Positions 54,134-62,939 are shown, numbered from the stretch's first letter. The stretch: 64,000 nt of DNA from Akkermansia muciniphila (GCA_945863205.1 CAMAZK010000002.1:1-64000); one strand, 5' to 3'. Notes: a model not told the origin generated them from the sequence alone. Numbers and translations: made by a program.

Positions 54134-54327
54134 TTGGCGCAGGCGGCGCGGATGGATTCAGCGAGCATTTTGCGTGGGTCGATGACCTTTCCTGGGTCGG
54201 CGGCCTGGGTTTGCCGGTAGCGATTGCCCAAGCGTTTTAAATCTCCTCCGCTGTCGGCGAAGAACTTCCGGCGAACTTCACGCAGCCATCCGAGGCCGTC
54301 GTCGTGGGTATTGGACGTGGGTGTCAT
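54130..54327 (-). CDS. Small hypothetical protein downstream of a PIN fragment (antitoxin-like position)
   Basis: A 65-residue protein, MTPTSNTHDDGLGWLREVRRKF then KRLGNRYRQTQAADPGKVIDPRKML. It overlaps the PIN-domain remnant upstream by 4 bases (ATGA), as do toxin-antitoxin genes. It has no recognised domain. The pairing suggests an accessory or antitoxin function, now perhaps an orphan because the PIN gene lacks its N-terminal part. Confidence 0.58.
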   Translation of the reverse strand: MTPTSNTHDDGLGWLREVRRKFFADSGGDLKRLGNRYRQTQAADPGKVIDPRKMLAESIRAACAK

Positions 54328-54512
54328 GGCATGGACTCCATTATCTCAAACGGCGTCTGTAGCAATGGCGTTGGAAGGCCCATGGAGCCGTTGACCCGGC
54401 GGATGTGGTCGAGCTTGTTGCGGTTGGCGACGTGCTTGCAGTTCGAGGTGACCAGACGGTCGCAGTGATGGAAGGAGGCGAGCGCCAGATGATGGGGCTT
54501 TGCCCGGTTTCG
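54324..54512 (-). pseudogene. PIN-domain protein, C-terminal remnant
   Basis: The frame reads AKPHHLALASFHHCDRLVTSNCKHVANRNKLDHIRRVN then LPTPLLQTPFEIME, the C-terminal third of a PIN/VapC-like nuclease family. The N-terminal acidic residues are lost; upstream DNA (54540-54680) is repeat-rich with gacgccatcttggcgtc-type hairpins. It is probably an inactive remnant. Its stop overlaps the next small gene start. Confidence 0.72.
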
Positions 54513-54686
54513 TTCATTTCGGTCCTTCGGATGGGGCGTGGCTGGCGGAAGCGGGAGGTGGGAGGGCGGGATCAAGGAGTGACGCCATCTTGGCGTCAGG
54601 GGATGGGACGGCGGGGTGCCGTCGCGCCTTGAGGGGACCCACGCCCTTGCGGGCGCAGCTACGGGCGGGATGCCTCCGCGGCTCGG
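54513..54686. repeat. Repeat-rich stretch between the PIN remnant and the glycan cluster
   Basis: Contains short hairpins: gacgccatcttggcgtc, a gcggggtgccgtcgcgcc segment, and acccacgcccttgcgggcgcagctacgggcgggatgcctcc. No gene is supported here. The repeats mark the boundary of the plastic island. Confidence 0.5.
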
Positions 54687-56087
54687 TCAAACCTTGGCGG
54701 CGACGCGGCGCAGGGGCTGGGCGGCGGGCTGTGGCTTGGGGATTTTCAGTTCGGTCGTGCGGGCACCGCTGGGGGCGGGCCTGGCGGAGGTGAGGTCCAT
54801 GACTTCGAGGGTGCGCTCGGCCTGAATGACGCTGCCGTTCCAGGAGGTGACGACGGGATAGACCTGGGCGGTGTTGGCGAGATAGACTTTGCCGCGAACG
54901 AGCTCTTCCGGCGGGCGGAGCTGCATCTGGCCGAGCTTGTAGATGGGTTCGACGAAGGGGGCGCGGAAGATGAAGGAGGTTTCGATGTCGTCGTCCTGAA
55001 GCTGCGGAAAGAGTTTTTTCAGCGCGGGAATCCAGGCGGTGCGGATGCTTTCGTCGTCCTGGGCGAAGCGCTCGTCGCCGCGATGGAGGTACTTGGTGAG
55101 GTAAACGACGTGGCGGTCTCCGCGGTCGGCGGTGGCGGTGAGGGTGGAGGTTTCCACGACGCCGTCGAAGGGGTGCTGGCTCTCGGGTGTGGCGACCCAG
55201 TAGTGCGGGGTGAGGGGCTTTTTGAGGAAGAGGAGGCAGTTGATGACGCCCTGGTAGTCGGTGGTGGTGTCGAGCGCGGGCATCTGCGCACGCATGGCGG
55301 GGCCGATGAGCTTTTCGAGCTGCGGGGTGGGCAGGGTGGCGACGAGCTGGTCGAACTTTTCGATGCCGGAATCGGTGGTGATGCTGATGCGCTCGTCCTC
55401 GTCGAGGTCGATTGACTGGACGGCGGTCTGCAGGCGGATGGTGGCGCCGCGGGAGCGGAGGACGCGGACGAAGGTGTCGGTGATGTGCTTGTAGCCGCCG
55501 CTGATGTAGCCTTTGCACTCGCCTTTGGATTCGCCCTTTTCGCGGTTGAAGCGGGTCCAGAACCAGAGCGCGGGGACGTCGTGGTAGCGGTCGCCGAATT
55601 TGGCCTCGAGCATGGGCTGCCAGAATTTGGCGAAGGCGCGTGCACCGCTGAGCTTGGTCAGCCACTTCACGGTGGTGACGTTGTCGAGGCCCTTGTCGGA
55701 AACGAGCCGACCGTAGAGGCCGGTGATGCCGACGCGAAGGCGGTCGAGGAAGGGCAGGGGGGAGAACTTCAGCAGGTCAAGCGCACCGTTGAGCGGGAAG
55801 AGGCGGCCCTGGTGGGAGTAGCCGAAGGTGGTGGGCTTCCAATAGACGTCGTCCCGGATGCCGAGCTCCTCCAGCACGCGGAGCAGCGGCCCGTCGCTGG
55901 GCAGCATGCAGTGGTAGTATTTTTCGAAGGTGCGCCCGTCGTGCTCGAAGAAGGTGCCGAGACCGCCGAGCTGGTCGGAGCCTTCGATCAAGGTCACGCA
56001 TTTCCCCTGCGCGGCGAGGCGGAGGGCGCAGGTGAGGCCGGAGATGCCGCCGCCGAGCACGGCGATGGAGTGGGTGACGGGGCGCAT
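54687..56087 (-). CDS. FAD-dependent amine oxidase-like oxidoreductase
   Basis: A 466-residue flavoprotein starting at the ATG at 56087 (MRPVTHSIAVLGGGISGLTCALRL), whose GGGISGLT is the dinucleotide-binding motif and EGSDQLGGLGTFFE the second ribose-binding part. Similar proteins lie in polysaccharide clusters and may oxidise or desaturate a sugar or a lipid carrier. The C-terminal PEELVRGKVYLANTAQVYPV carries the final FAD contact. It is the last gene of the five-gene glycan cluster. The exact reaction is unknown. Confidence 0.86.
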   Translation of the reverse strand: MRPVTHSIAVLGGGISGLTCALRLAAQGKCVTLIEGSDQLGGLGTFFEHDGRTFEKYYHCMLPSDGPLLRVLEELGIRDDVYWKPTTFGYSHQGRLFPLNGALDLLKFSPLPFLDRLRVGITGLYGRLVSDKGLDNVTTVKWLTKLSGARAFAKFWQPMLEAKFGDRYHDVPALWFWTRFNREKGESKGECKGYISGGYKHITDTFVRVLRSRGATIRLQTAVQSIDLDEDERISITTDSGIEKFDQLVATLPTPQLEKLIGPAMRAQMPALDTTTDYQGVINCLLFLKKPLTPHYWVATPESQHPFDGVVETSTLTATADRGDRHVVYLTKYLHRGDERFAQDDESIRTAWIPALKKLFPQLQDDDIETSFIFRAPFVEPIYKLGQMQLRPPEELVRGKVYLANTAQVYPVVTSWNGSVIQAERTLEVMDLTSARPAPSGARTTELKIPKPQPAAQPLRRVAAKV

Positions 56088-56090
56088 GAA

Positions 56091-56125
56091 TTCAGTTCGC
56101 TGTTCGCAGTTCGCGGTTCGCAGTT
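56091..56125. repeat. GTTCGCAGTTCGCGGTTCGCAGTT repeat
   Basis: A tandem-like run (agttcgctgttcgcagttcg cggttcgcagttt) in the short gap between the GT2 and FAD genes. It resembles the aactgcgaactgcgaac-type spacers seen in such genomes. The extended ORF of the FAD gene reads through it, but the true start lies after it. Confidence 0.6.
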
Positions 56126-56128
56126 TTA

Positions 56129-56938
56129 TCAAGCGCGGAGCTGGGTGCGGAGCTCGTTGAGGGACGGCTCCTGGGTCTGCGGGAGCACGTCCTTGGCCCA
56201 GTAGCGGCCGATGACGTTGAAGTAGCGTTTGATGGTGCGCCAGATGCGCATCTTGCTGACGCCGACTTTGAGGTCGTAGCGCAGGGTGTAGGGGATCTCG
56301 GCGGCGCGGGCACCGACCCAGCGGAGGCTGAGCATGAGCTCCAGCATGCAGGCGAAACTGGACTCCTGCAGGAACTGCGGTCCGGCGTTCTTGATGAGAC
56401 GACCGAGCGTGAGGCTGCGGTAGGCGCGGAAGCCGGTGGAGTAGTCGCGCACGTTCCGGTAGGGCAGGAGGGTCTTCATCATGAGGAAGCAGCCCCAACT
56501 GAGCACCTGGCGGAAGAAAGGGACGCCCTGCACGACGCTGCCGGGCTGGAAACGGGAGGCGATGACCACGTCGGCATCGCCATCACGGATCTTTTTGACC
56601 ATTTCTTCGATGTAAACGGGGTCGTGGGAGTTGTCGGCGTCCATGACGATGACGACATCGCCGACGAGCCAGCCTTCCCGCAGTCCGGTCTGCACGCCTT
56701 CGCCGAGTCCCTTGTTCACGACGTGCTGCACGAGCTTCAGGGGCATCGTCTTGGCGAATTCGCGGGCGATGTCGGCGGTGCGGTCCTTGGAGCCGTCATC
56801 GACGACGATGACGTTGTAGGCGAAGGGCATGCGCGCGAGTTTTTCGCGGATGTTTTCGAGGAGTTTTGGCAGATCCTGCTCCTCATTGTAGGCGGGCAGC
56901 ACGATGGCGACTTCATTGACCTGGGTCGGTGTTTTCAT
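56129..56938 (-). CDS. Family 2 glycosyltransferase (polyprenol-phosphate mannose synthase-like)
   Basis: A 269-residue GT2 enzyme: IVLPAYNEEQDLPKLL, VIVVDDGSKDRTADI and the metal-binding MDADNSHDP, followed by QESSFACMLELML. It likely makes a lipid-linked sugar donor, since the GT39 gene in the same cluster would use such a donor. Start at the ATG at 56938. It lies 12 bp after the polysaccharide deacetylase gene. Confidence 0.93.
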   Translation of the reverse strand: MKTPTQVNEVAIVLPAYNEEQDLPKLLENIREKLARMPFAYNVIVVDDGSKDRTADIAREFAKTMPLKLVQHVVNKGLGEGVQTGLREGWLVGDVVIVMDADNSHDPVYIEEMVKKIRDGDADVVIASRFQPGSVVQGVPFFRQVLSWGCFLMMKTLLPYRNVRDYSTGFRAYRSLTLGRLIKNAGPQFLQESSFACMLELMLSLRWVGARAAEIPYTLRYDLKVGVSKMRIWRTIKRYFNVIGRYWAKDVLPQTQEPSLNELRTQLRA

Positions 56939-56949
56939 GGGATGATGAG

Positions 56950-57906
56950 TTAGGCGTGTTGTGTGGAAAGGGTGGCGCAGGCACCGGGGCAGCGGGTGGC
57001 GGCGGCGGCGTGGTCGCTCATGGTGCCGGTCTGCCAGTGGCGCTGCAGGCTGCGGACGGTGTGTTCGACGAGGGCGATCTTCTTTTCAGCGGCCAGCTTC
57101 ATGCCGGGGAAGAAGCTCATCTGCGGCACGTCGGTGACATCGAGGAAATCCGTGGGATGCAGCAGCAGGGATGGGGCGACGCTGCGCAGGCGGCAGAGGG
57201 TGACGGCGGTGTTCCAGTAAGCCCTGGCGAGGGCTTCCGACTTCTGCGCGAGGAACATGAGGTAGGTCGTGTGCACCGGCAGGCGCAGCAGCGGCATGGT
57301 GGTGACGGGCAGTTCGATGAGCCCGTTCTCCCAAGTGAAGGGGCTCAGGGAACCGAAGGCGTCGCTGAACTTGCCGTAGAGGCCTTTGCGCCGCTCTTTT
57401 TCCTCCGCCGAGAGTGTCGAGTTCAGGAAGAAGAAAAGCCGCGCCACCGGGCCGAGGGCGCTGGGGAAAAGGGAGGCGTCGTAGTCGTAGCCGCGCTCGG
57501 CGAGGACTTCCCGGACGAGGGGAGAGGTGCTGAAGCCGGGGCCGCGGAAGCCGCGTGGCGTCTGACCGGTGACGGCGGTGATCATTTTTTCCGCATCGCC
57601 GATCTCCTGGTGCAAGCGCTCGCGGTCATACAGGTGCAGCCAGGGCTCGTGCATGAAGGAGTGGTTCGCGATCTCGTGCCCGGCGTCGGCGATGCTTTTC
57701 AAGGCGGCGCGGTTGGACTCGATCGTGGCATCCTGGCCGACGACGAAGAAGGTGATGCGCTGGTCGCAGCGGGCGAGCAGGTCGAGGATGCGGGGCACGA
57801 CGAGGTCCAGGTAGCTCGGGAAGGACTCCCAGCCGGGAGCGCCCTGTGTTTTCAGGTAGCTCCAGAGATTGTCGAGGTCGAGCGAGATGCTGGCGGCGGG
57901 CTTCAT
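56950..57906 (-). CDS. Polysaccharide deacetylase (NodB-homology) protein
   Basis: A 318-residue carbohydrate esterase 4-like protein that removes acetyl groups from polysaccharide or peptidoglycan. Start at the ATG at 57906 gives MKPAASISLDLDNLWSYL with the metal-binding Asp pair; HSFMHEPWLHL holds the two histidines of motif 2, and RGPGFSTSPLV is motif 3. It has no signal peptide, so it may act on lipid-linked precursors in the cytosol. It follows wecB by 32 bp. Confidence 0.9.
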   Translation of the reverse strand: MKPAASISLDLDNLWSYLKTQGAPGWESFPSYLDLVVPRILDLLARCDQRITFFVVGQDATIESNRAALKSIADAGHEIANHSFMHEPWLHLYDRERLHQEIGDAEKMITAVTGQTPRGFRGPGFSTSPLVREVLAERGYDYDASLFPSALGPVARLFFFLNSTLSAEEKERRKGLYGKFSDAFGSLSPFTWENGLIELPVTTMPLLRLPVHTTYLMFLAQKSEALARAYWNTAVTLCRLRSVAPSLLLHPTDFLDVTDVPQMSFFPGMKLAAEKKIALVEHTVRSLQRHWQTGTMSDHAAAATRCPGACATLSTQHA

Positions 57907-57938
57907 GGCGCGGGTCCGGGCGGGTGGGCGGAGGTGGA

Positions 57939-59114
57939 TCAAGCCGCGAGCGGCAGGGCGCTGACGGCGGCGGTGGCGGACCGGGCGCCGAAGAGGATGT
58001 CGCAGATGCGCTCGGCGGTGCGGCCATCGCCAAAGACATCGCGGGAGCGGCTGGCGCTGGCGTGCCAGACCTCGTCGATGAGGGCGGTGCGCAGCATTTC
58101 GCGGAGGCGCTCGGGGGATTCGCCGACGAGACGCGCCACGCCGCACTCGACGGCTTCCGGGCGTTCGGTGTTCTCCCGCAGGACGATCATGGCCTTCCCC
58201 AGCGCGGTGGCTTCCTCCTGGATGCCGCCGGAGTCGGAGACGGCCATCCAGGCGTGGGAGAGGAGGTGGACGAAGTCGCAGTAACCCATCGGGTCCGTGA
58301 TGCGGATGCGGGGGTGCTGGTCCAGCTCGGCGGCCACGGCGGCGCGGACGTTCGGGTTCGGATGGACCGGGAAGACCATGCAGAGATCGGGCTCGCTCTC
58401 GATGAACTCGCGCAGGGCCCGCAGGTGCTGGCTCATCGTCTCGCCAAAGTTTTCGCGGCGGTGCGTGGTGACGATCACGAGGCGCTTCCCGCTGGCCCAC
58501 TGCTGCATGAGCTCGACGGCTTTGCCCGGACGGGTGGTCTTCAGCGTGTGGCGCAGGGCATCGACGACGGTATTGCCGACGAGGTGGATGGAATCAGCGG
58601 CGACGCCTTCATCGAGCAGCGTGCGGCGGTTGCGCTCCGTGGCGGCGAAGTGATGCGCGGCGATCTGGCCGACCAGGCGGCGGTTCATTTCCTCCGGGAA
58701 GGGGCTGAGCGGATTCCCGGAGCGCAGACCGGCCTCCAGATGGCCCACGGGGATGCCGCGATTGAAAGCGGCGAGGGAGGCCATGACGGCGGAGGCCGTG
58801 TCGCCCTGCACGAGCACGAGGTCGGGCTTTTCCGCCTCCATGACCGGGTCGAGGCGCTCCAGCAGCCGGCTGCCGAGGGCGTTCAGGCTCTGTCCGGCGA
58901 CCATCGCCTGCAGATTGTGCTTGGGGCTGATCTTGAAGAGGTCGAAAAGCGGCAGCAGCAGATCGGTGTGCTGGCCGGTGTTCACGGTGACGAGGTCGAT
59001 GCCCCGATTTTCCAGCGCCTGGATCATCGGCGCGAATTTGATGAGTTCGGGGCGTGTGCCGAAGCAGACGAGGACCTTGGGGCGTTGTGAGTCGGAATTG
59101 GCGACCAATTTCAT
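57939..59114 (-). CDS. wecB: UDP-N-acetylglucosamine 2-epimerase (non-hydrolysing)
   Basis: A 391-residue enzyme that converts UDP-GlcNAc to UDP-ManNAc for surface polysaccharide. It begins near KVLVCFGTRPELIKFAPMI and has HLEAGLRSGN, FPEEMNRRL, THRREN and SDSGGIQEEA motifs. The ATG at 59114 is preferred over the track's GTG. An AT-rich stretch upstream (59115-59170) with TATGAT may hold the promoter of the four downstream genes. Confidence 0.94.
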   Translation of the reverse strand: MKLVANSDSQRPKVLVCFGTRPELIKFAPMIQALENRGIDLVTVNTGQHTDLLLPLFDLFKISPKHNLQAMVAGQSLNALGSRLLERLDPVMEAEKPDLVLVQGDTASAVMASLAAFNRGIPVGHLEAGLRSGNPLSPFPEEMNRRLVGQIAAHHFAATERNRRTLLDEGVAADSIHLVGNTVVDALRHTLKTTRPGKAVELMQQWASGKRLVIVTTHRRENFGETMSQHLRALREFIESEPDLCMVFPVHPNPNVRAAVAAELDQHPRIRITDPMGYCDFVHLLSHAWMAVSDSGGIQEEATALGKAMIVLRENTERPEAVECGVARLVGESPERLREMLRTALIDEVWHASASRSRDVFGDGRTAERICDILFGARSATAAVSALPLAA

Positions 59115-59200
59115 AATTACCACACTAAACCCCGATTTATCATAGGCAAACGGAAATTATGGAAATTATCTCGAATGCGCAGCATTTGTGATCAAACGTC
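59115..59200 (-). promoter_or_regulatory. AT-rich upstream region, likely promoter for wecB and followers
   Basis: The stretch between the GT39 and wecB genes is distinctly AT-rich for this genome. On the minus strand it reads cctatgataaatcggg about 25-30 bases before the ATG, a plausible -10 box (TATGAT); no clear -35 was seen at the ideal distance. Weak but the only promoter-like spot in the cluster. Confidence 0.4.
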
Positions 59201-59304
59201 GCACATTTGAGAGGCTGGCAGCCTTTACTGCTCACACTCGAAGTGGCCTCTCCACCACCCTCCATGCACAGGATGTCCTCTCCCGCGGCTGGCTGGCGTG
59301 TCCT

Positions 59305-60555
59305 TCAGGGATCACACTTGGCGAATCTTGGCGCGAGCACCGCCGCCACGACCAGCCCGATCCATGGCCATGCCACGATGGTGTAGCGCGGCAGGCCGGG
59401 GAGCAGGCTCGTCCCGCCGAGGTAGATGAAGGTCATCAGCGCCAGCAGCAGCGCCTCCGCCGGAATCGCCCGGCGGGACCGCCATCCAACCCCCAGCGTG
59501 ATCAGAATCGCCAGAACCAGCGGGCCGTTCACCGCCACGAGCACCAGCATCACGAGCTCCTCCGCCTGGTAGGAGCGCGGAAAGCCGAAAATGAGCCGCC
59601 CCCAGTTGCACAGCCAGTTTTTGAACACACCCACAGGATTGGCGCGGATGTTTTCCTGGGCCTTCTTCTTCAGGGCCGCCTCGCGCTCCTTCACCGGCAG
59701 GTAGTAGTTGGCCTGGTAGAAGTCGCGGTGACCGTTGGCGATGAGTTCCGGCTTGTTCTGCGCATCCTCTTCGGAGAACCAGTGGCCGTTTTCGCCCTCG
59801 TGCGTGCTGGTGGCCCAGTAGAGCAACTCTCCGGCATTGGTGGACCAGCAGAGCGTGTCTCCCGTCTTGGATTTCGTGTAAACCAGCCAGGGCACGCAAA
59901 GCGCAAAGGCCAGCGCCAGCATGGAGAGACTGCGCAGCAGTTGCCGCCGGGCACTTTTCCAAAGCGGGAGCAGGAGCAGTGCGAAGACGGCGGAGGCCAT
60001 GATCACATTGCCGAAGAACACGCGCGTCATCGTCAGCCACGCCATGGCAAAGGCCGCTGCGAGGATGGCCGCCCAACTCGTTCGCTCCGCCCGCAGCGCC
60101 GCCGTGCAGGCCCAGGCGAAGCCGGCGATGCAGCAGATCGAGAGCGGCTCGGTCATCAGGTAAGGCGCGGTGCGGAGGAGGCTCGGATGCAGCGCCGTCA
60201 CCAGCGCCACGCCCAGCGCCCAGCGCCGACCGGCGTAGGGCAGCACGGCGCGGAAGCTGAACCACGCGGCCAGGGCCATGAAAACCGCGTTGAACATGCG
60301 CAGCCCCAGCAGCGGGGTCTTCAGCATCAGCAGTGCGGCCAGCACCAGCGGATAGCCCGGGCCGTTGATCAGGTCCGGCTTCTCCGGCGTGGTGTAAGTG
60401 CCGCGGGTGAGGTTTTCACCGAACCACAGGTAGCGTCCCTCATCCCAGATCAGATCGGGCCGGTCCGCCAGCAGCGTGACGACCGCGTAGAGCAGCAGCG
60501 AGCCGACGAGAAGCAGAGCATCGAGGTGGGTGAAGGGCGTTTTCGGCGCAGACAT
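59305..60555 (-). CDS. GT39-like membrane glycosyltransferase (ArnT/PMT superfamily)
   Basis: A 416-residue membrane protein with about ten hydrophobic segments starting at the ATG at 60555 (MSAPKTPFTHLDALLLVGSLLLY). The catalytic Asp-Glu pair lies in the first outside loop (LADRPDLIWDEGRYLWF), as in the PMT/ArnT (GT-C) family, which moves sugar from a polyprenyl phosphate carrier to a lipid or protein. In context it should use the donor made by the GT2 enzyme downstream. Confidence 0.88.
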   Translation of the reverse strand: MSAPKTPFTHLDALLLVGSLLLYAVVTLLADRPDLIWDEGRYLWFGENLTRGTYTTPEKPDLINGPGYPLVLAALLMLKTPLLGLRMFNAVFMALAAWFSFRAVLPYAGRRWALGVALVTALHPSLLRTAPYLMTEPLSICCIAGFAWACTAALRAERTSWAAILAAAFAMAWLTMTRVFFGNVIMASAVFALLLLPLWKSARRQLLRSLSMLALAFALCVPWLVYTKSKTGDTLCWSTNAGELLYWATSTHEGENGHWFSEEDAQNKPELIANGHRDFYQANYYLPVKEREAALKKKAQENIRANPVGVFKNWLCNWGRLIFGFPRSYQAEELVMLVLVAVNGPLVLAILITLGVGWRSRRAIPAEALLLALMTFIYLGGTSLLPGLPRYTIVAWPWIGLVVAAVLAPRFAKCDP

Positions 60556-60652
60556 CCGGTACCGTCCGCCCCTGCACGGTGTTTTGTCAAAGCCGAACCT
60601 TGCATCCCCCGTCCATGCACCCCAGTGTCGCGCTCCAACTTTTTCGCACACC

Positions 60653-61570
60653 ATGATCAAACTCACAGGCATCGCAGACGAAGCAGGCGCGTCCCTCGAC
60701 GTGCAAATTCAGGCCCACCAGGAACTCCGCTGGGACAGCATCGAATCCCGCGGGGTCGAAATCGACGGTGTGAAGGGCAACCTGCATGAAATCCCCGACG
60801 CCGTCTTCGACAAGGTCGTGGCGCGGCTCGAAGAAAAAGGCATGAAGATCTGCGGCTTCGGCTCGCTCATCGGCAACTGGGCCAAAAAAATCACCGACGA
60901 CTTCAGCGTCACCGAAGCCGAAATCGCCCGCGCCATTCCCCGCATGCAGCGGCTGGGAGCCAAGCTCATCCGCGTCATGAGCTACGCCGTGTGCAAGGAC
61001 GACGGCGGTGCCGATCTCGAAGAGCAGTTCGCCTTGGAGCGCATCCGGCGCATGAACGAAATCAACAAGCGCTTTGCCGATGTCGGGCTCACCGTCGTCC
61101 ACGAAAACTGCATGAACTGGGGCGGCATGAGCCCCACCTACGTGCAGCGCATGGCCGAGGCCGTGCCCGGCATGAAGTGGGTCTTTGACACCGGCAATCC
61201 CGTCTTCATCGACGACCGCGACCGCCCCGGCCACAAGCAGGACGCCTGGGAGATGTACCAGGCCGTGAAGCCCTTCATGGCCCACGTCCACGTCAAAGAC
61301 GGCATCTGGGACAAGGTGAAGAACGACGCCGTTTACACCTATCCCGGCGAAGGCGAAGGCCAGACCGAGCGCATCATGAAGGATCTCGTGGACACTGGCT
61401 ACGAAGGCTACATCAGCATCGAGCCGCATGTCGCCGTCGTCTTTCACGGCGCCGGCGCCGCTGATGATCTTTCCCCCGAGCAGAAGGCCAAGGAGCAGTA
61501 CGACAGCTACGTCAAATACGGTCGGATGCTCGAAGCCATGCTCCAGCGCGTCGGTGCGAAACTGGCGTGA
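60653..61570 (+). CDS. Sugar phosphate isomerase/epimerase (xylose isomerase-like TIM barrel)
   Basis: A 305-residue TIM-barrel protein starting at the ATG at 60653 (MIKLTGIADEAGASLDVQIQ). It has LTVVHENCMNWGGMSP, VFDTGNPVF, HVHVKDGIWDK and ISIEPHVAVVF, where Glu, Asp, His and Glu form a metal site as in the AP-endonuclease 2/IolE-like superfamily. The substrate is probably a sugar or inositol derivative. It is divergent from the GT39 gene. Confidence 0.88.
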   Translation: MIKLTGIADEAGASLDVQIQAHQELRWDSIESRGVEIDGVKGNLHEIPDAVFDKVVARLEEKGMKICGFGSLIGNWAKKITDDFSVTEAEIARAIPRMQRLGAKLIRVMSYAVCKDDGGADLEEQFALERIRRMNEINKRFADVGLTVVHENCMNWGGMSPTYVQRMAEAVPGMKWVFDTGNPVFIDDRDRPGHKQDAWEMYQAVKPFMAHVHVKDGIWDKVKNDAVYTYPGEGEGQTERIMKDLVDTGYEGYISIEPHVAVVFHGAGAADDLSPEQKAKEQYDSYVKYGRMLEAMLQRVGAKLA

Positions 61571-61703
61571 TTTCCGGGGCTGAGGGCGGCGGAGCGGCAC
61601 TGCACGCTCCGCGCTATGGATGGGAAGTCCCCGCGTCATCATCGCGACACGGGCGTTTCTCCATTTTCGCTTCTCACCCGCCGCTCGTCGGCTACATAGC
61701 CCC

Positions 61704-62924
61704 ATGCGCATCCTCCACACTGCAGACTGGCATCTCGGCGCCCGGCTCGTTGAGCGTGACCGCTTGCCGGAGCACGCCGCCTTTCTCGAATGGCTCATCG
61801 AAACGCTCCGCATCGAAAAAATCGACGCGCTGATCGTCAGCGGCGATGTCTTTGATGCGGCGAATCCTCCGCAGGATGCTGTCGCGCTCTACTTCGACTT
61901 CTTGAAGCGCCTCGCCGACCTCAAAACGGTGCAGGCCGTCATCACCGGCGGCAACCACGACTCCGCCTCCCACCTCAACGCGCCGCGTGAGTTGTTGAAA
62001 CGCTTCGACGTGCATGTCTTCGGCCACGCGGGCGAAAACAACGTCGTCGATCTCGGCGGAGCTGTCGTGGCCGCCGTGCCGTTTTTGCGCGAGCGCGACC
62101 TCCGCCAGTCCGCAGCCGGTGAGACGATCACCGCCGTGCACGAGCAGGTCCGCGCCGCCATCCGCGCCCACTACGCCGCGCAGCTCACCGCCTGTCGCGA
62201 CCTCGCGCAGGGCCGCCCCGTCATCGCCATGGGCCATCTCACCGTCCTCGGCGCCACCACCAGCGACAGCGAGCGCGACATCCACATCGGCAACCTCGGC
62301 GCCGTCGGTGCGGACCTTTTTGAAGGCTTCGACTACACCGCCCTCGGCCACCTCCACCGCCCGCAACGTGTCGCCGGCAACGAAACCATCCGCTACAGCG
62401 GCTCGCCCATCGCGCTCAGCTTCTCCGAGGCCGCCGATGCCAAGTCCGTCGTGATCATCGAGGCGGCAAAGACTCACACCGCAGAGGTAGAAACGCCGCA
62501 GAGTTCAGAATCACAAAACTCATCTCTGCGGCGTTCCAATCTCTGCGGTGTAAAACTTCTGCCAATTCCCGTCACCCGCGCCCTCATCCGCGTGAAGGCA
62601 AATCGCGCCACCCTCGCCGCCGATCTCGCCAACGTGCCCGCTGGAGCCTGGGCCGAGGTCACCGTGAAACTCGACGTCCCCGAGCCCGATCTCGACCGCC
62701 AGGTCCGCGAAGCCGTCGCTGGCCGTTTCGAGGTATTAAAAGTCCTCGCCGATCTCCCCGCCACCGCCGCCACCCCCTGGCAACCCACCGGCCCCGCCCT
62801 CCACGACCTCCAGCCCCGCGATGTCTTCCGCGAGCTGCTCCAGGAAAAGCAGATCGCAGGCGAGGAACTCAGCGCCGTGTTTGATGAGCTGCTGGCCTTG
62901 AGGGAGCAGCAGATCACCACTTAA
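61704..62924 (+). CDS. sbcD: Exonuclease SbcD (Mre11-like) with in-frame palindromic insert
   Basis: A 406-residue metallophosphoesterase nuclease subunit that processes DNA hairpins with SbcC. It starts at the ATG at 61704 (MRILHTADWHLGARLVERDR) and shows the metal motifs DWHLG, SGDVFD, GGNHDS and ALGHLHRPQRV. An insert of about 27 residues from a palindromic repeat (62476-62551) lies between the nuclease core and the C-terminal capping region, in frame. The partner gene sbcC is only present as truncated 5' copies in this window, so function of the pair is doubtful unless a full sbcC lies beyond the edge. Confidence 0.9.
   Translation: MRILHTADWHLGARLVERDRLPEHAAFLEWLIETLRIEKIDALIVSGDVFDAANPPQDAVALYFDFLKRLADLKTVQAVITGGNHDSASHLNAPRELLKRFDVHVFGHAGENNVVDLGGAVVAAVPFLRERDLRQSAAGETITAVHEQVRAAIRAHYAAQLTACRDLAQGRPVIAMGHLTVLGATTSDSERDIHIGNLGAVGADLFEGFDYTALGHLHRPQRVAGNETIRYSGSPIALSFSEAADAKSVVIIEAAKTHTAEVETPQSSESQNSSLRRSNLCGVKLLPIPVTRALIRVKANRATLAADLANVPAGAWAEVTVKLDVPEPDLDRQVREAVAGRFEVLKVLADLPATAATPWQPTGPALHDLQPRDVFRELLQEKQIAGEELSAVFDELLALREQQITT
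62476..62551. repeat. Palindromic CACCGCAGAG element inside sbcD
   Basis: The arms acaccgcagaggtagaaacg... and ...cgttccaatctctgcggtgt pair over 28 bp with only three mismatches around a short loop. It adds about 27 residues (HTAEVETPQSSESQNSSLRR) to SbcD without a frameshift. The CTCTGCGG core is typical of dispersed repeats in related genomes. Confidence 0.82.
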
Positions 62925-62939
62925 CTTCGATGTGAGATC

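Noticed and set aside
54514-55665. 383-residue minus-strand ORF in another frame of the FAD oxidoreductase gene
   Set aside because: Extremely Arg/His/Pro-rich composition typical of a wrong frame; the flavoprotein frame has FAD motifs.
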